Positions 16,945 through 28,300 of a stretch of DNA of 64,000 bases are shown here, piece by piece. Location: contig NZ_CP022413.2 of NCBI RefSeq assembly GCF_002222595.2, positions 2,976,001 to 3,040,000 of the forward strand. Reading direction: 5' to 3'. Positions within the stretch are counted from its first letter, which is position 1. Each line of letters opens with the position of its first letter. The position numbers were made by a program, and so were the translations under genes. The notes beneath the pieces were generated by a model. The model was not told the origin of the DNA, ran no database searches, and saw only the letters and a list, made by a program, of their open reading frames with translations. The stretch is from Blautia hansenii DSM 20583 (GTDB taxonomy: Bacteria > Bacillota > Clostridia > Lachnospirales > Lachnospiraceae).

Positions 16945-18012
16945 TTACGAATTTTCCCTTTCTAAAATAAGCCCTGCCTCTGTCATCCTGTATACCTTAT
17001 CACATACCTCATCAATATATTTCCTGTCATGCGAAATGCTAATAACAGCTCCTCATAATTTTGCGGCATATATTCTGCATGAATATCCTTTCTCTGTAAC
17101 AACTCCTCTGATATTTTCTTTAACAGTGTTGTCTTTCCGCTTCCGTTGCTGCCAATGATGCAGATTTTCTCTTCCCCCCGAATGCGAAGAAAAATATTCT
17201 GTGCCAAAATTCTGCTGCCGTCCGGCGTCCATAATTTATCAAGAGAATATTCTATCACCGTTTTCCCTGCCGGAATTTCCGAATTTTCATCACCCAGCTT
17301 AAAATAAATTGCGTCCTCCGTCTCAGGCATTTCCGTCATATTTTCGTCTTCCCTTTGAAATCTTTTCTCCATGGATTTCACCGCGTGCATTTTCTTTTTC
17401 TCGCTGCGTTCGTTTATCGCCTCTTTTTTCTGTTTTTCAAAACCTTTTAAACGTTGTCCACATATTCTCTGTAAGGAACGCGCATCACTGTATAGCGGCA
17501 CTTTGTCTTACGGGCAATTTGCTCTATATGGATAATCATATTTGCCGTATTTTCAATGAGTGTTTCATCATGAGAAATATATAGCACAATCCCCTTCCAT
17601 GAAAGAATAACCTCCTCCAACAGCTTTAACGTATCAACATCCATATCATTGGAAGGTTCATCCAGCAGCAATACTGTGGGCTCTTCCATAAAAATCCGCA
17701 TAAACGCTGCCTTCATCTTTTCTCCGCCGGACAAGCTCCCCATCTTCTGGTCACTGTAAAAAAATTCCTCTTCAACACGAAACTGCTTCGCCATTGCCGA
17801 AAGCCCCTTGTGCATATACGTTCACCCGTGCACTCTGTATACGCCTCTGCCATATCCGGCTCATAAATCCATTTTATGAGCGTGGACTTTCCATTGCCTT
17901 CCTCTCCGATTATGACTGCCTTATCCCCCGAATTTAAGGTCAAATGAAAATCTTCTAAAATAACTCTCAAATCTTTACGATGTGTAATGGTCAAATTCTT
18001 TATCTGTAACAT
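16945..18012 (-). pseudogene. ABC-F family ATPase, broken by two deletions and a frameshift
   Basis: Three overlapping frames on the minus strand together look like a duplicated-ATPase ABC-F protein (ribosome-protection or translation-factor type). Frame one, from 18012, has Walker A as GEEGNGKST and stops making sense after CTGERI near 17822. Frame two resumes with the signature LSGGEKMK and Walker B VLLLDEPSNDMD, so the segment between the Walker A and signature regions is missing. Near 17460 a single-base shift moves the reading to a third frame, which carries the second Walker A (GSNGSGKTT). It then jumps near 17045, with loss of the second signature and Walker B, to SISHDRKYIDEV and ends at 16945. 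With four ATPase landmarks lost or separated it cannot be functional. Confidence 0.85.
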
Positions 18013-18036
18013 ATGCTTCTATAATATTCAATCCTC

Positions 18037-18894
18037 TTATAACCCAAATTCCCGAAAGAGTTGCTCCTGATACTCCTCATCAGACGCTGCCTTCAAAATA
18101 TCCTCTATTCTTCCAAGAGCAGAAAGCTTTAAAGTAAGTTCATTCACACGTTCTTTTCCCTGCTTTATGCCAATCTCTTTCCCAATCTCTTGACCTTCAT
18201 TTTTCTTCGCTTCCAATTCATCCTTCATTAATTCTTCTAATGCCTTACACATCCTTCTCGCCTCCTCGAATTTTTCCTCGTTTGCCCGCACAATAATGTC
18301 CATTACGGACTCATACAGTGTATTTTTCTTATGTTTTTTATAATCTTCGATTAATTCTTCTGCATCTTTCGTACTTTTAAGCTGATTGGTCAAATTCCTA
18401 AGCCACAGACTTTCTTTCTTAGAAAGCTCACTCGTAACGATAATCTGAATAGGAAGTGTATCACCAATCACATAATAAATCCCTGCATACATTCTTTTAA
18501 TTTGTAGTTTTCTTTCCGCAACGATATGCCGAAAAAGCTCCCTTGGATAATTCTGACACACAAAGGAAATCGTCAATTCTTCCAATAAAATCGAGTTTAC
18601 CGGCATCCTGTCTGCCTTATAAAAATACGTATACGCATATCCTTTGTAAAAGTCATCAATACACAGATAGTCATCTGGACTTTTGTATTCTACGATATTA
18701 TACCTTCTAAATATCTTTCCTATATTTTTCTTTAGTGCCTGTGTTTCCTTCTTCTTAATCAACACATCAATCATCATCGGCTTTGTTCCGAGCACGTATT
18801 CTGATTTGAATTCAAGATATTTTGCCTCCTCCCCAAATTCAATCTGAATGCCTGCAAAAAATGCCGGATGCCACTGTAATAGCTTTTCTGTCAT
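18037..18894 (-). CDS. PD-(D/E)XK nuclease family protein (Rpn/putative transposase type)
   Basis: The 285-residue protein resembles the Rpn (YhgA-like) recombination-promoting nucleases and related Lachnospiraceae proteins. Likely catalytic residues are Asp in MMIDVLI (about residue 43) and the Glu-x-Lys of NIVEYKSPDD (about residues 69-71). The C-terminal third is charged and probably helical, with the GKEIGIKQGKE repeat typical of Rpn tails. The ATG has AAAAGGAGG close by. Rpn proteins are DNA endonucleases that promote RecA-independent recombination; whether this one acts on DNA is inferred. It lies between two broken genes, in a decaying patch. Confidence 0.7.
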   Translation of the reverse strand: MTEKLLQWHPAFFAGIQIEFGEEAKYLEFKSEYVLGTKPMMIDVLIKKKETQALKKNIGKIFRRYNIVEYKSPDDYLCIDDFYKGYAYTYFYKADRMPVNSILLEELTISFVCQNYPRELFRHIVAERKLQIKRMYAGIYYVIGDTLPIQIIVTSELSKKESLWLRNLTNQLKSTKDAEELIEDYKKHKKNTLYESVMDIIVRANEEKFEEARRMCKALEELMKDELEAKKNEGQEIGKEIGIKQGKERVNELTLKLSALGRIEDILKAASDEEYQEQLFREFGL

Positions 18895-19263
18895 AAAAAC
18901 CTCCTTTTCCGTTTTTTTTAGGAGGTCCCTGCTTGGGAAGCTCCTGCCTTTGTTATTGTGGATAAAAGCATGAATTTCCCGAATACAGAATTGCTGTTAG
19001 ATGAACAGGGATGTCAGAATTTCCTGTTCTTAGAAATTAAAAAGAAAATAATGCTTTTTATTATTTTATCACAGACTGAGTTTAATAGAAACCATTTTTA
19101 TAAAAATGAAAGGAATTGTTTAAATTTTATACACTCTATATACATATTTGAATAAGGCTTTCCAATATTTTGCAAATAATACAAACTAGTCAAGGACTGT
19201 TTCAGGTACAAGAAAAGCGTCTAACGAATTTCTGTTCCATTAAACGCTTTTCACAAATTGAAT
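18895..19263. other. intergenic stretch without a supported gene
   Basis: This 369-bp stretch has only weak open frames with atypical content and no ribosome-binding sites. The end next to the Rpn-type gene (about 18920-18946) can form a small AGGAG...CTCCT hairpin. The other end (19212-19252) holds GAAAAGCGT...ACGCTTTTC, which would be a terminator for the AlbA-domain remnant. Confidence 0.5.
19212..19252 (-). terminator. terminator downstream of the AlbA-domain remnant
   Basis: GAAAAGCGTTTAA pairs with TTAGACGCTTTTC on the minus strand, 12 bp after the end of the remnant. Confidence 0.6.
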
Positions 19264-20302
19264 TTATAAAGTATACTTGGTTCCACGCCCGTTCCCAATA
19301 ACTTTAATATATTCTTTCTCCTTTAAGCTATCCATTAATCTTAAAGTTTTTGATTTCGTATATCCCACCATTTTTGCAATCTTACTGCTTGACAGCCGTC
19401 CCTCATTTTCTAAAATATTTATAATTTTTCCTTCATCCTCCGTCACATTATAATGATTATTGATTATAGGCAATGTCACACTTATTACATTATCTGTAAT
19501 CTCAAATTTAGGCTTTATTTTTGCATCTTTATAAGCAAATAAAATACGCTTTACTCCGGTTTCAAACATTTCTACATAATTCATTCTAAAAAACACGTTT
19601 CCTAATATAGGATTTCTCAAACAGGAAATATCACCATTTACATACTCGTCTGCCGTTATTCCTTTCGGTAACCCACCGGGAGATTTTATTTCTATTCTGT
19701 CTCGAAACATCAATATACGGATATGAGAATTTATGCTCCAATCCCGATGTATTAAAGAATTTGCAATCGCTTCACGGTAAGCGTTCTCAGGTATTAAGTC
19801 TATTTTTTTTCGTTCAATTCCGGATATTTCTTCATATTGATAATATCTTTTAATCATACTGACTGCTGCATCGTATTGTTTTAGTACCGATGTTTTTTCG
19901 ATTGTTTCTCTATCCATAATTTCATTTATCGAATTTCCAAACTGGGCCATATCAATTCCATAGAAATCGTTTTCATCAGAAAGCAATGCTGCTGCATTAT
20001 TATATTTTTTATCTTTCGTAAACAACCCAAGGGTACGCAAAATATCTTCCGATACAGCCGTTATACCCAATTTTTTCCATTAACTTACTATTCAATTCCT
20101 TAAATGCTAAGTCCGCCCTTCCGCAAGGCAGCTCTTCAAAATATAAATTACTTCCTTGCAAAACAAGCTCTTTCAGTTCTGCCTGGTCTGCTTCTATTGA
20201 TGCTGTATCACTTCTTCTGTATGCACTAACTGTTTTTAAAAAGGTATTTGTAATCGTGGATTTAAACTCTAAATTTTTATTTTCCTTCATTTTACTTTCC
20301 AC
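19264..20302 (-). pseudogene. AlbA_2 (Schlafen-like) ATP-binding/transcriptional regulator, broken
   Basis: The first part (from 20302) begins with KENKNLEFKST, the opening of AlbA_2-type regulators, then jumps from KTVSAY directly to RRSDTAS, so most of the AlbA_2 domain (about 70-90 residues) has been deleted. A second lesion is a one-base gain in the six-T run at 20071-20076: correcting it joins LMEK to LGITAVSED and restores the rest of the frame, which ends at 19264. The rest has the ATPase-like block REAIANSLIHRDWSINSHIRI and a C-terminal winged helix (SSSKIAKMVGYTKSKTLRLMD). Two lesions make function unlikely. Confidence 0.8.
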
Positions 20303-20338
20303 CTTTATACGATTTTAGTTATCGTATCATATCAACGC

Positions 20339-20372
20339 AAAAATGCAACGTAAAAATTTACGTTGCATTTTT
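20339..20372 (-). terminator. terminator of the mannoside-utilisation operon
   Basis: A perfect 16-bp inverted repeat, AAAAATGCAACGTAAA and its complement, with a two-base loop, lying just after manA. On the minus strand it continues into a T run. Confidence 0.9.
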
Positions 20373-20382
20373 CGTTTCATTT

Positions 20383-21327
20383 TTATCCCACTGTTGTAAT
20401 TAACACTTCACATTCTCCGCTGATTTCATATTCACCGCTTCCTGCTGACATAAAGAAGCTATCTCCCTTTCTGTAAGGAATAGTTTCTCCTCCGCAAGAG
20501 ATTGTACCTTCGCCTTCCATAATTAAGATACTTGCAAAGGACTCTTCGCCCACAGAACCTTTCATGCTGCTCATAAGCTTTCCGTCCATATTCAGGCAAT
20601 CTACTGTGAAATAGTCGCAGCTTGCAATATGAGGATAGCATGTATTTTTTCTGGAAATCGGAACACGGTTTGTTACTTCTACTGCTTTATCAATGTGTAA
20701 CTCTCTCTTCTTTCCGTCTTTTCCCACACGTCCAAAGTCATATACTCTGTAAGTTACATTGGAGTTCTGCTGAATTTCCGCAATAACAATTCCTTTTCCG
20801 ATTGCATGGATGGTTCCTGCTTCAATAAACAGCACGTCACCCTTGTGTACCGGAACAGCATTTAAAACCTCCAGCAAAGTATCTGTTTTAATTCTTTCTT
20901 CGAATTCTTCTTTGCTGACTTCTTTTTTAAATCCGTAATAAAGGAAAGCACCTTCTTCACAATCCATAATGTACCACATTTCTGTCTTTCCATACTGTCC
21001 TTCATTTTTCAGAGCGTATTCATTATCAGGATGTACCTGAATGGAAAGATTATCCTTCGCATCAATAAATTTAGCCAGAATAGGAAATTCTTCAAATTTC
21101 TGACAGTTATTTCCCAGTACTTTTTTTCCTTCTAAGTCAATGTATTCCTGCAATGTTTTGCCTGCATAAGAACCATTTACAATATAAGAAGGTCCGTCCG
21201 GATGGCAGGAAAGTTCCCAGCTTTCTGCCAGAATATCACCATCAAATTCTTTGTTATATTTCTCTACCAGACGATGTCCGCCCCATAAATAGTCTTTATA
21301 ACTTGGACGTAATTTTAATAATGCCAT
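20383..21327 (-). CDS. manA: mannose-6-phosphate isomerase, class I
   Basis: The enzyme interconverts mannose-6-phosphate and fructose-6-phosphate, which links mannose to glycolysis. The protein has 314 residues, typical for Firmicutes ManA. Zinc-binding residues are visible: Gln and His in SIQVHPDNEYA, Glu in GKTEMWYI and His in AGTIHAIGKG. The beta-barrel cupin fold is evident in the C-terminal third. It begins 4 bp after the phosphohexomutase stop, and is the last gene before a strong terminator. It is a fitting last step for a locus that releases mannose and mannose-1-phosphate. Confidence 0.95.
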   Translation of the reverse strand: MALLKLRPSYKDYLWGGHRLVEKYNKEFDGDILAESWELSCHPDGPSYIVNGSYAGKTLQEYIDLEGKKVLGNNCQKFEEFPILAKFIDAKDNLSIQVHPDNEYALKNEGQYGKTEMWYIMDCEEGAFLYYGFKKEVSKEEFEERIKTDTLLEVLNAVPVHKGDVLFIEAGTIHAIGKGIVIAEIQQNSNVTYRVYDFGRVGKDGKKRELHIDKAVEVTNRVPISRKNTCYPHIASCDYFTVDCLNMDGKLMSSMKGSVGEESFASILIMEGEGTISCGGETIPYRKGDSFFMSAGSGEYEISGECEVLITTVG

Positions 21328-21331
21328 TTTC

Positions 21332-23062
21332 TTATTCCTCCTCTGCCAACGCTCTGACTCCGCACATCAATGTATTCATTTTTGCTTCCGCATCTTCGCT
21401 GTCTGTTCCTCTTACGCCTACATAGAATTTAATCTTCGGCTCTGTTCCTGACGGGCGCACACAACACCATGCGTCATTTTCCAGCTCAAAGTACAGTACA
21501 TTGGATTTTGGAAGTCCTGTGCCTTTTTCTTCTCCTGTTTTTGGATTTTTTACAATACCCAGCTCATAGTCACGTAATGCCAGAACCTCAGAACCGCCCA
21601 GCTGCGCCGGAACTTCTTTACGGATTTTTTCCATAATAGCAGCAATCTGTTTTGCTCCGTTCTGACCTTTTAAGGTAATTGTGCATAAATCTTCTTTATA
21701 GAAACCGTAAGTTTCAAAGAGGTTGTTCATCTGCTCACAAAGAGTAATGCCTTTGTCCATATAGTAAGCTGCTGCTTCACATAAAGCCATAACAGCTACA
21801 ACAGCGTCTTTATCTCTGGCATGAGTACCTTCCAGACAGCCGTAGCTTTCTTCATATCCGAACAGAAATTCATTAGAATGTTCCTGCTCAAAGAACTTAA
21901 TCTGCTCGCCGATATACTTAAATCCGGTAAGTGTTTCAATGAGTTTTACATTGTAAGCTTTTGCAATTCTCTTTGCCATTTTTCCGGATACGATAGTAGT
22001 AACTACTGCTCCGTTTTCAGGCAGAATACCCAGCTCTTTTTTCTGAGAAAGAAGGTATTCCAGAATGAGCATGCCGGACATATTTCCTGTAAAGCTCTTG
22101 TATTCTCCGTCTGACGGGTCTTTTGCGTAGATACCTAAACGGTCAGCATCCGGGTCAGTAGCCAGAATTAAATCTGCATCTTTTTCTTTTGCAAGCTCCA
22201 AGGCTAATGCAAATGCTTTCTTGTCTTCCGGATTTGGATACGGAACTGTTGGGAAGTTTCCGTCAGGAAGCTCCTGTTCTTTTACCACATATACGTTTTC
22301 AAATCCCAGCTCTTTTAAAATACGGCGTACAGGAAGATTACCTGTTCCGTGTAAAGGAGTGTATACAATTTTCAGCTTGTCTGCCTGACGTTTGATTGCT
22401 TCCGGACGCAATACCAGTTTCTTCAAAGCTTCAATATAGCGATCATCCATATCAGCGCCAATGATTTCACAAAGTCCTGCTTCCATAGCTTCCTCACGGT
22501 TCATGGTTTTTACTTCATCGTAAGATTCAATGGCATTTACTTCTGCAATAATATCTTTATCACGAGGCGCTGTAATCTGAGCACCGTCTTCCCAGTATAC
22601 TTTATATCCATTATACTCTGCCGGATTGTGGCTTGCTGTAACAACTACACCTGCTGTACAGCCAAGTTCTCTAAGTGCAAAGGACAGCATTGGTGTGGGG
22701 CGAAGTTCAGGGAAAATATATGCCTTGATGCCGTTTGCAGCCATACAAAGAGCTGTTTCCCATGCAAATTCTGTGGATTTATTTCTGGAGTCATAAGCAA
22801 TGGCAATTCCTTTTTCCTGTGCATTTTCTTTCAGGATATAATTTGCCAGTCCCTGTGTCGCCTTTCTTACGGTGTAGCGGTTCATTCTGTTTGTACCTGC
22901 TCCGATAATTCCTCGAAGACCTCCGGTTCCAAATTCCAGATTTTTATAAAATCTTTCTTCTATTTCTTCTTCATTATCAGAAATACTTTTTAATTCTGCT
23001 TTTGTGTCCTCATCAAAATAAGGGGATGTACACCAAAAATTATAGTTTTCTCTAATATCCAT
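21332..23062 (-). CDS. phosphoglucomutase/phosphomannomutase
   Basis: The 576-residue protein belongs to the alpha-D-phosphohexomutase superfamily. The phosphoserine loop TASHNP puts the catalytic Ser at residue 144, the metal loop reads DPDADR (near residue 305), the sugar-binding loop GYEESYG and the phosphate-binding loop RPSGTEPKIKFY is near the C-terminus. It is the long PgcA/PGM2-like type. In this operon its likely job is converting mannose-1-phosphate released by the GH130 phosphorylase to mannose-6-phosphate (or glucose-1-phosphate to glucose-6-phosphate), upstream of ManA. Which hexose it prefers is not visible. Confidence 0.93.
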   Translation of the reverse strand: MDIRENYNFWCTSPYFDEDTKAELKSISDNEEEIEERFYKNLEFGTGGLRGIIGAGTNRMNRYTVRKATQGLANYILKENAQEKGIAIAYDSRNKSTEFAWETALCMAANGIKAYIFPELRPTPMLSFALRELGCTAGVVVTASHNPAEYNGYKVYWEDGAQITAPRDKDIIAEVNAIESYDEVKTMNREEAMEAGLCEIIGADMDDRYIEALKKLVLRPEAIKRQADKLKIVYTPLHGTGNLPVRRILKELGFENVYVVKEQELPDGNFPTVPYPNPEDKKAFALALELAKEKDADLILATDPDADRLGIYAKDPSDGEYKSFTGNMSGMLILEYLLSQKKELGILPENGAVVTTIVSGKMAKRIAKAYNVKLIETLTGFKYIGEQIKFFEQEHSNEFLFGYEESYGCLEGTHARDKDAVVAVMALCEAAAYYMDKGITLCEQMNNLFETYGFYKEDLCTITLKGQNGAKQIAAIMEKIRKEVPAQLGGSEVLALRDYELGIVKNPKTGEEKGTGLPKSNVLYFELENDAWCCVRPSGTEPKIKFYVGVRGTDSEDAEAKMNTLMCGVRALAEEE

Positions 23063-23075
23063 ATCTCTTTTCTCC

Positions 23076-25322
23076 TTAAAAAAGATTTATTGTTTCACTT
23101 CCCACAGTCTGTCCCATTTCTTCTAAAATGAGTTTTACTCTGCCCGGCTCAACCTTAAATTCCATTTCAAAATTCCAAACGGCAAATGCCTCAGCAGGTA
23201 ATAAAATGCTGACTCTTTTGCTTTCTCCCTTTTTCAGCCAGACTTTTTTAAAGCCCTTCAGCTCTTTTGCACGGCGTACCACGCTTCCCTGCTCTCCTGC
23301 AATGTATACAAGAGGCACTGCATAGCCATCATATTCCCCCACATTTTTAATGGTCATTTCTGCCTGAATACCGTTTTTATGAAGCTCGTCCAAAGCTACC
23401 TCTGTGTTTCCAAAGGATACGTCTTCATATACAAATTCCGTATAACTCTTTCCATATCCGAATGTATATGCTGCTCCATCCGGTATATTATAATAATGCA
23501 TACTGCGATAAGAATTTTTATAATTATAGTAAACCGGAAGCTGACCGCTGCATCTTGGCAGAGATACCGGAAGTCTTCCTGAAGGATTTACGTCTCCGAA
23601 TAAAATTTCTGCAATGGCCTTTCCACCTTGCATGCCGGGATAAAATGCATACAGAACAGCATCTGATTTTTCTGCTATCGTGTCAAGAGCATAAGCTCTT
23701 CCACCAATAATTACAGTAATCACCTTAGAACCTGTAGCAAATATTTTTTCTGCCAATTCTCTCTGTTCAATAGGAAGAGAAAGTTCTGACGTATCAACAC
23801 CTTCTCCACAATCCATAGAAACACCATGCTCAGAAATTGCAGCTCCGTTCGCATCAAAAGAAACTTCTCCAAAGCGACTGGAAGAACCACCTAATACCAA
23901 GATTGTAATATCAGATTGTTCTGCAAGCTTCACCGCCTCTGTCTGTTCTTCCTGCGTACCCTCAAAAACACCACAGCCTCTGGCATAGACTACATTATCT
24001 CCGAAATAAGAACGTACACCATCTAATACAGTGCTGCACTTCTCTCTTTTCACCTGTGGACTATAATCGCCCAACTGATTATAAACTGCATCAGCATTTG
24101 GTCCGATTACTGCAATTTTCCTTTGCTCTTTTGAAAGAGGTAAAATCTGATTTCTGTTTTCCAGAAGGACAACGGACTCTCTGGCAATGTCTAAGGCTTG
24201 CGGATACTTTTCATAAGAATAATCTTCCAATTTCTGATTTTCATCTAAAAGAGGGTGTTTAAAAATTCCTCTTTTAATTTTTAATTCTAATACCCTAAGA
24301 ACTGCTCTGTCAATATCTTCTTCTGTAATGTAGCCATTTTCAAGAGCCTCTTCCAAACGTCCATAAGCTTCATCCCACAGTCCAATATCCACACCTGCAC
24401 GCAAAGCGGCAGCTGCCGAGTGAACACAATCACCTGTTACAACATTCAACTGGTCAATAGCACAGCCGTCTGCCATTACTACTCCCTCAAAGCCCATTTC
24501 ATCTCTTAAAATATCTGTTAAAAGATGGCGGTTTGCATGGCAAAATACTCCATCAATTTCATTATAAGCTGCCATAACACCGTCAACTCCCGCATCAGCA
24601 CAGGCTTTCATTGCCGGAAGATGGATTTCCCGAAGTTCTCTCTCTCCGATTCTTGCTGCACTTGCATTGATACCTCCGGTACATTCACCCTGTGCGGCAA
24701 AATGTTTTGCTACTACGGAAACACCCTCATCTTGAACTGCTTTTACAATCTGTTCTGCCATTTTTGAGCAGAGATATGGGTCTTCTGAAAAACATTCTTC
24801 ACTACGTCCCCAACGTGGATCTCTCACCACATCAAGCAGAGAAATCAATGCCAAATCTACTCCCATCTCACGAAGCTGTTTACCACAAACACTATAAGCA
24901 GAATGAATCAATTCTGTATTAAATGTTGCTCCCATATTCAGATTTACGGGAAGAAGATAGCTGTCAAGGGCTTGATGCCCATGAGGACATTCTGTGCTTA
25001 ATAATGCGGGAATACGCAGTCTGGAATGTTCCAGAACGTATTCCTGCATCTTGTTGTATGCCTTTACGGCGTTTTCGCCGTAAAGACCATTTTCATAATT
25101 CTTCTGAGACCAGGGGTCTGCACGATAGAGACCGTACAAAGTTCCAAGCCCTCCGTACTTCTCTACTTCATCTTCAAACTCCTGACTAAAGGAGATTTCT
25201 TCCCCGTTTCTCTCATAGATACCAAAACCATAAAGTTTTTGATTTAACTGTCCAATTTTTTCCTGCAGAGTCATTTTGTCAAGTAATTCTTTTGCCTCGG
25301 CACTGTAGGTATTTTTTTTCAT
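23076..25322 (-). CDS. GH3 beta-glycosidase
   Basis: A 748-residue glycoside hydrolase family 3 enzyme without signal peptide, so cytoplasmic. The order is the (alpha/beta)8 barrel with the nucleophile region GFEGVVMADG (Asp near residue 270) and KHFAAQGE, then the alpha/beta sandwich with GGSSSRFGE, then a fibronectin type III-like C-terminal domain. Most GH3 family members release glucose, xylose or N-acetylglucosamine from beta-linked oligosaccharides. Here, next to alpha-mannosidase and GH130, a role in trimming a mannose-containing glycan is likely. Its ATG overlaps the GH38 stop (TAATG), so the two are coupled. Confidence 0.93.
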   Translation of the reverse strand: MKKNTYSAEAKELLDKMTLQEKIGQLNQKLYGFGIYERNGEEISFSQEFEDEVEKYGGLGTLYGLYRADPWSQKNYENGLYGENAVKAYNKMQEYVLEHSRLRIPALLSTECPHGHQALDSYLLPVNLNMGATFNTELIHSAYSVCGKQLREMGVDLALISLLDVVRDPRWGRSEECFSEDPYLCSKMAEQIVKAVQDEGVSVVAKHFAAQGECTGGINASAARIGERELREIHLPAMKACADAGVDGVMAAYNEIDGVFCHANRHLLTDILRDEMGFEGVVMADGCAIDQLNVVTGDCVHSAAAALRAGVDIGLWDEAYGRLEEALENGYITEEDIDRAVLRVLELKIKRGIFKHPLLDENQKLEDYSYEKYPQALDIARESVVLLENRNQILPLSKEQRKIAVIGPNADAVYNQLGDYSPQVKREKCSTVLDGVRSYFGDNVVYARGCGVFEGTQEEQTEAVKLAEQSDITILVLGGSSSRFGEVSFDANGAAISEHGVSMDCGEGVDTSELSLPIEQRELAEKIFATGSKVITVIIGGRAYALDTIAEKSDAVLYAFYPGMQGGKAIAEILFGDVNPSGRLPVSLPRCSGQLPVYYNYKNSYRSMHYYNIPDGAAYTFGYGKSYTEFVYEDVSFGNTEVALDELHKNGIQAEMTIKNVGEYDGYAVPLVYIAGEQGSVVRRAKELKGFKKVWLKKGESKRVSILLPAEAFAVWNFEMEFKVEPGRVKLILEEMGQTVGSETINLF

Positions 25323-28300
25323 TATTTTAACCTCACCCTATAGGTCTTAATTTCATAAGGTTTCACAGATACAGTAAAGCTGTTGCCGCAAGCCTCGATA
25401 TCAACCTCTTTTTCTTCCATAAGATTACATTCTTCTACACTTTCCAGCATTCCTTCAGCAAAAGTCAGAGTTGCTTTTGTCAGGCTGTTTTCACAGTCAT
25501 AAAGTCTGACAATCATGCCATCTCCATTTTCTGCCGGTTTTACTGTCTCTATAATAATATTATCTTTGTCTGTAGAAATAAAGGATTTTCCTGAATTCTT
25601 CAATTCTCCTGCTGCTGCATAGACCGGCTGATTAAGTTTGTACGCTTCCTGAACAGTTCCTGCTGCACACCACACTTCTTTGTGAGGATATAAAGCATAA
25701 GTAAATACGTGTTCTTCCTGATCTGCAGTCTTATTTGGCTCAATACCTGATTTAATCAGTGTAAGAGCAATATTGCTGTCTTTTGCAGAGTAACCGTATT
25801 TACAGTCATTCAACAGGCTGACGCCATAGTGACCTTCAGAAATATCCATCCATTTCTGTCCGCAGCTTTCAAATCTTGCTTCATCCCAGCTTGTATTTCC
25901 ATGAATTTTTCTCTTCAGATTACCAAACTGTACTTCAAAAGTCGCCTCATCTGAGTGAATATTTACAGGGAAGTGAACCTTCAGTAAATGCTGATGTTCT
26001 TTCCAGTCTACCCATGTAGAGAAATCAATTCTTCTGCTGTCTGCATAGAAATGAATTTTCTGTTTAATAACAGAATTGCTGATTGTACGCTGAATTTCCA
26101 AAGTAGCACGTACAGGTCCTTCCTCTGTCCACTGAATTTTATCTGCTTTTTCAGCATCCCAGTATTTTTCGGAATAGTACATATCAATGTCCCAGCAATC
26201 ATAGTGCATTGGCTTGTCTTCATACATACGAAGGAGATTTCCCTTTTCTCCGGCTTTTAATACTTCGCGGTCACACTCTTTGTCATAAATAGAAGTAAAC
26301 AGACCGTTTTCATCAATAGAAATACGATAAAACGGAGTTTCTATTCCATTTTCTGTAATCTGAATTCTGGAAGCTTCTTCCTTAACAGTATCTAAAAGCT
26401 GTAAAGTTTTTCCGCCTTTTGCAGGAATATCTGTAATATATGCAACTGCTCCCTGGGCTGTTTCCTGTACCGGATAAATCTTACCGCTTTCATCAGTCAA
26501 TGCTGCTGCATGGCAATCGCCTAAGCTTACAACATCATTTCTATCAAATCCTAATGTATTAAATACACTGATTTTATCCTGTCCGCCATCCATAAGCAGA
26601 TTTAATTTTTCTGCAATCATTTCTGCCAGACGACTTTCAATTTCTGCATATTCTTTCTTAGTTACTTCGTATACTTCTGCAATAGAAGAACCTGGTAAAA
26701 TATCATGGAACTGGTTCAAAAGAACTGTTCTCCAGATTTTATCCATTTCTTCTTTTTCACTTGTTCCTGTAAGCACTTCTAATAATTCTGCATCCATTAA
26801 AAGCTGCTCACATCTGCGGTTAGAGCGTTTATTTCTTCCCATAGAAGTATAAGTTCCTCTGTGGTATTCGAAATAAAGTTCACCTTCCCATACAGGCAAG
26901 CTCTTATTTCCTTCCACACGCTCCTCAAGCTCTTCAAAATAATTTCCGGCGAACTCCTGACGTACCTTTGGAATGCCACGAATACCTTTCTCCATACGTT
27001 TAGAAGTTTCCAACATTTCTCTTGTAGGACCGCCGCCACCATCGCCATATCCAAATGCGATAAGAATATCATTGTTAATATCCTTGTTCTGATAGCGATG
27101 CCATCCGCCCAGAATAGCGTCTGGATGCAACATACCATTATAAGTTGTAAAGAAATCAGCTTCACTCTGTCCCACACCCAATGTTGTAATCAGATGAGTG
27201 AAAATTTCACTTCCATCAATTCCTCTCCACATCATTGTGTCGTAAGGAACTTTATTAATCTGATTCCATGCTAACTTTGTAGTCATGAAGTATTTAATAC
27301 CGCTCTTCTTCATAATCTGAGGAAGTGCTCCTGAATATCCAAATACATCTGGAAGCCATAAAATACGGCTGTCAATGCCAAATTCATCTTTAAAGAACTT
27401 CTTTCCGTAAAGGAACTGACGCACCAGTGACTCGCCGCTTGTAAGATTACAATCAGCTTCTACCCACATTCCGCCTTCCGGTTCCCATCTGCCTTCTTTT
27501 ACACGCTCTTTAATTTTTTCATAGGTTTCCGGATATCTTTCCTTCAGAAACTGATACAGCGCCGGCTGGCTGGACATAAATTTATATTCCGGATATTCCT
27601 CCATATATTTCAATACAGTAGAGAAACTTCTTGCAACCTTTTCTCTTGTCTGCGCCACAGTCCAAAGCCATGCCACGTCAATGTGTGTATGTCCGATACA
27701 AGAAGCAATAACATCCTCGTATCCACTCATATCTTCATATAATGCTTTTTGAATATAGTTATGAGCTTCTTCTATAGACTGATAAAATTCTTCAGAATAA
27801 GGAGTACGTAAATCCAAGAGATTAACTGTATTATTCAGGATTGTACGCAAATCCTTTCTCACTTTATCGTCTTCCTGCATTCTGGAAAATCCCTGAAGTG
27901 GAACAACAATATCATAATAAATCTCATTAATTGTTTCATCTACTTCTACTGTTTCCATTGTAAAGGTCAGTTCAGCGAACATAACACCTGTGTATCCCTG
28001 TAAATCAATAGTATAGGTTTCACCCTCTTTTGCACATCTTTCCAACATTACTGTCTGATGATTCAAATCCATTCCCTGTGTCATCTGTCCGTTTACAAAC
28101 AACAAAAATTGTGGATTTTTTGCGTAATCCCAATGGTCTACCTGTGTTGCCACCTTGAGATAAAGAGTTTTTCCATCCATACTCTTCGGAACAGTATATT
28201 CTGCTCTGAACCAATAATGTTCATCCGGTCCATACCAATGCATAGTCTTGCTGTCAAACTCTTCCCATGGTTCTGCTGACTGATCTGCTTCATAAGGGTA

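Noticed and set aside
18958..19155. Small plus-strand open frame in the gap after the Rpn-type gene
   Set aside because: It lacks a ribosome-binding site, shows no family pattern and is rich in codons expected from AT-rich random sequence.
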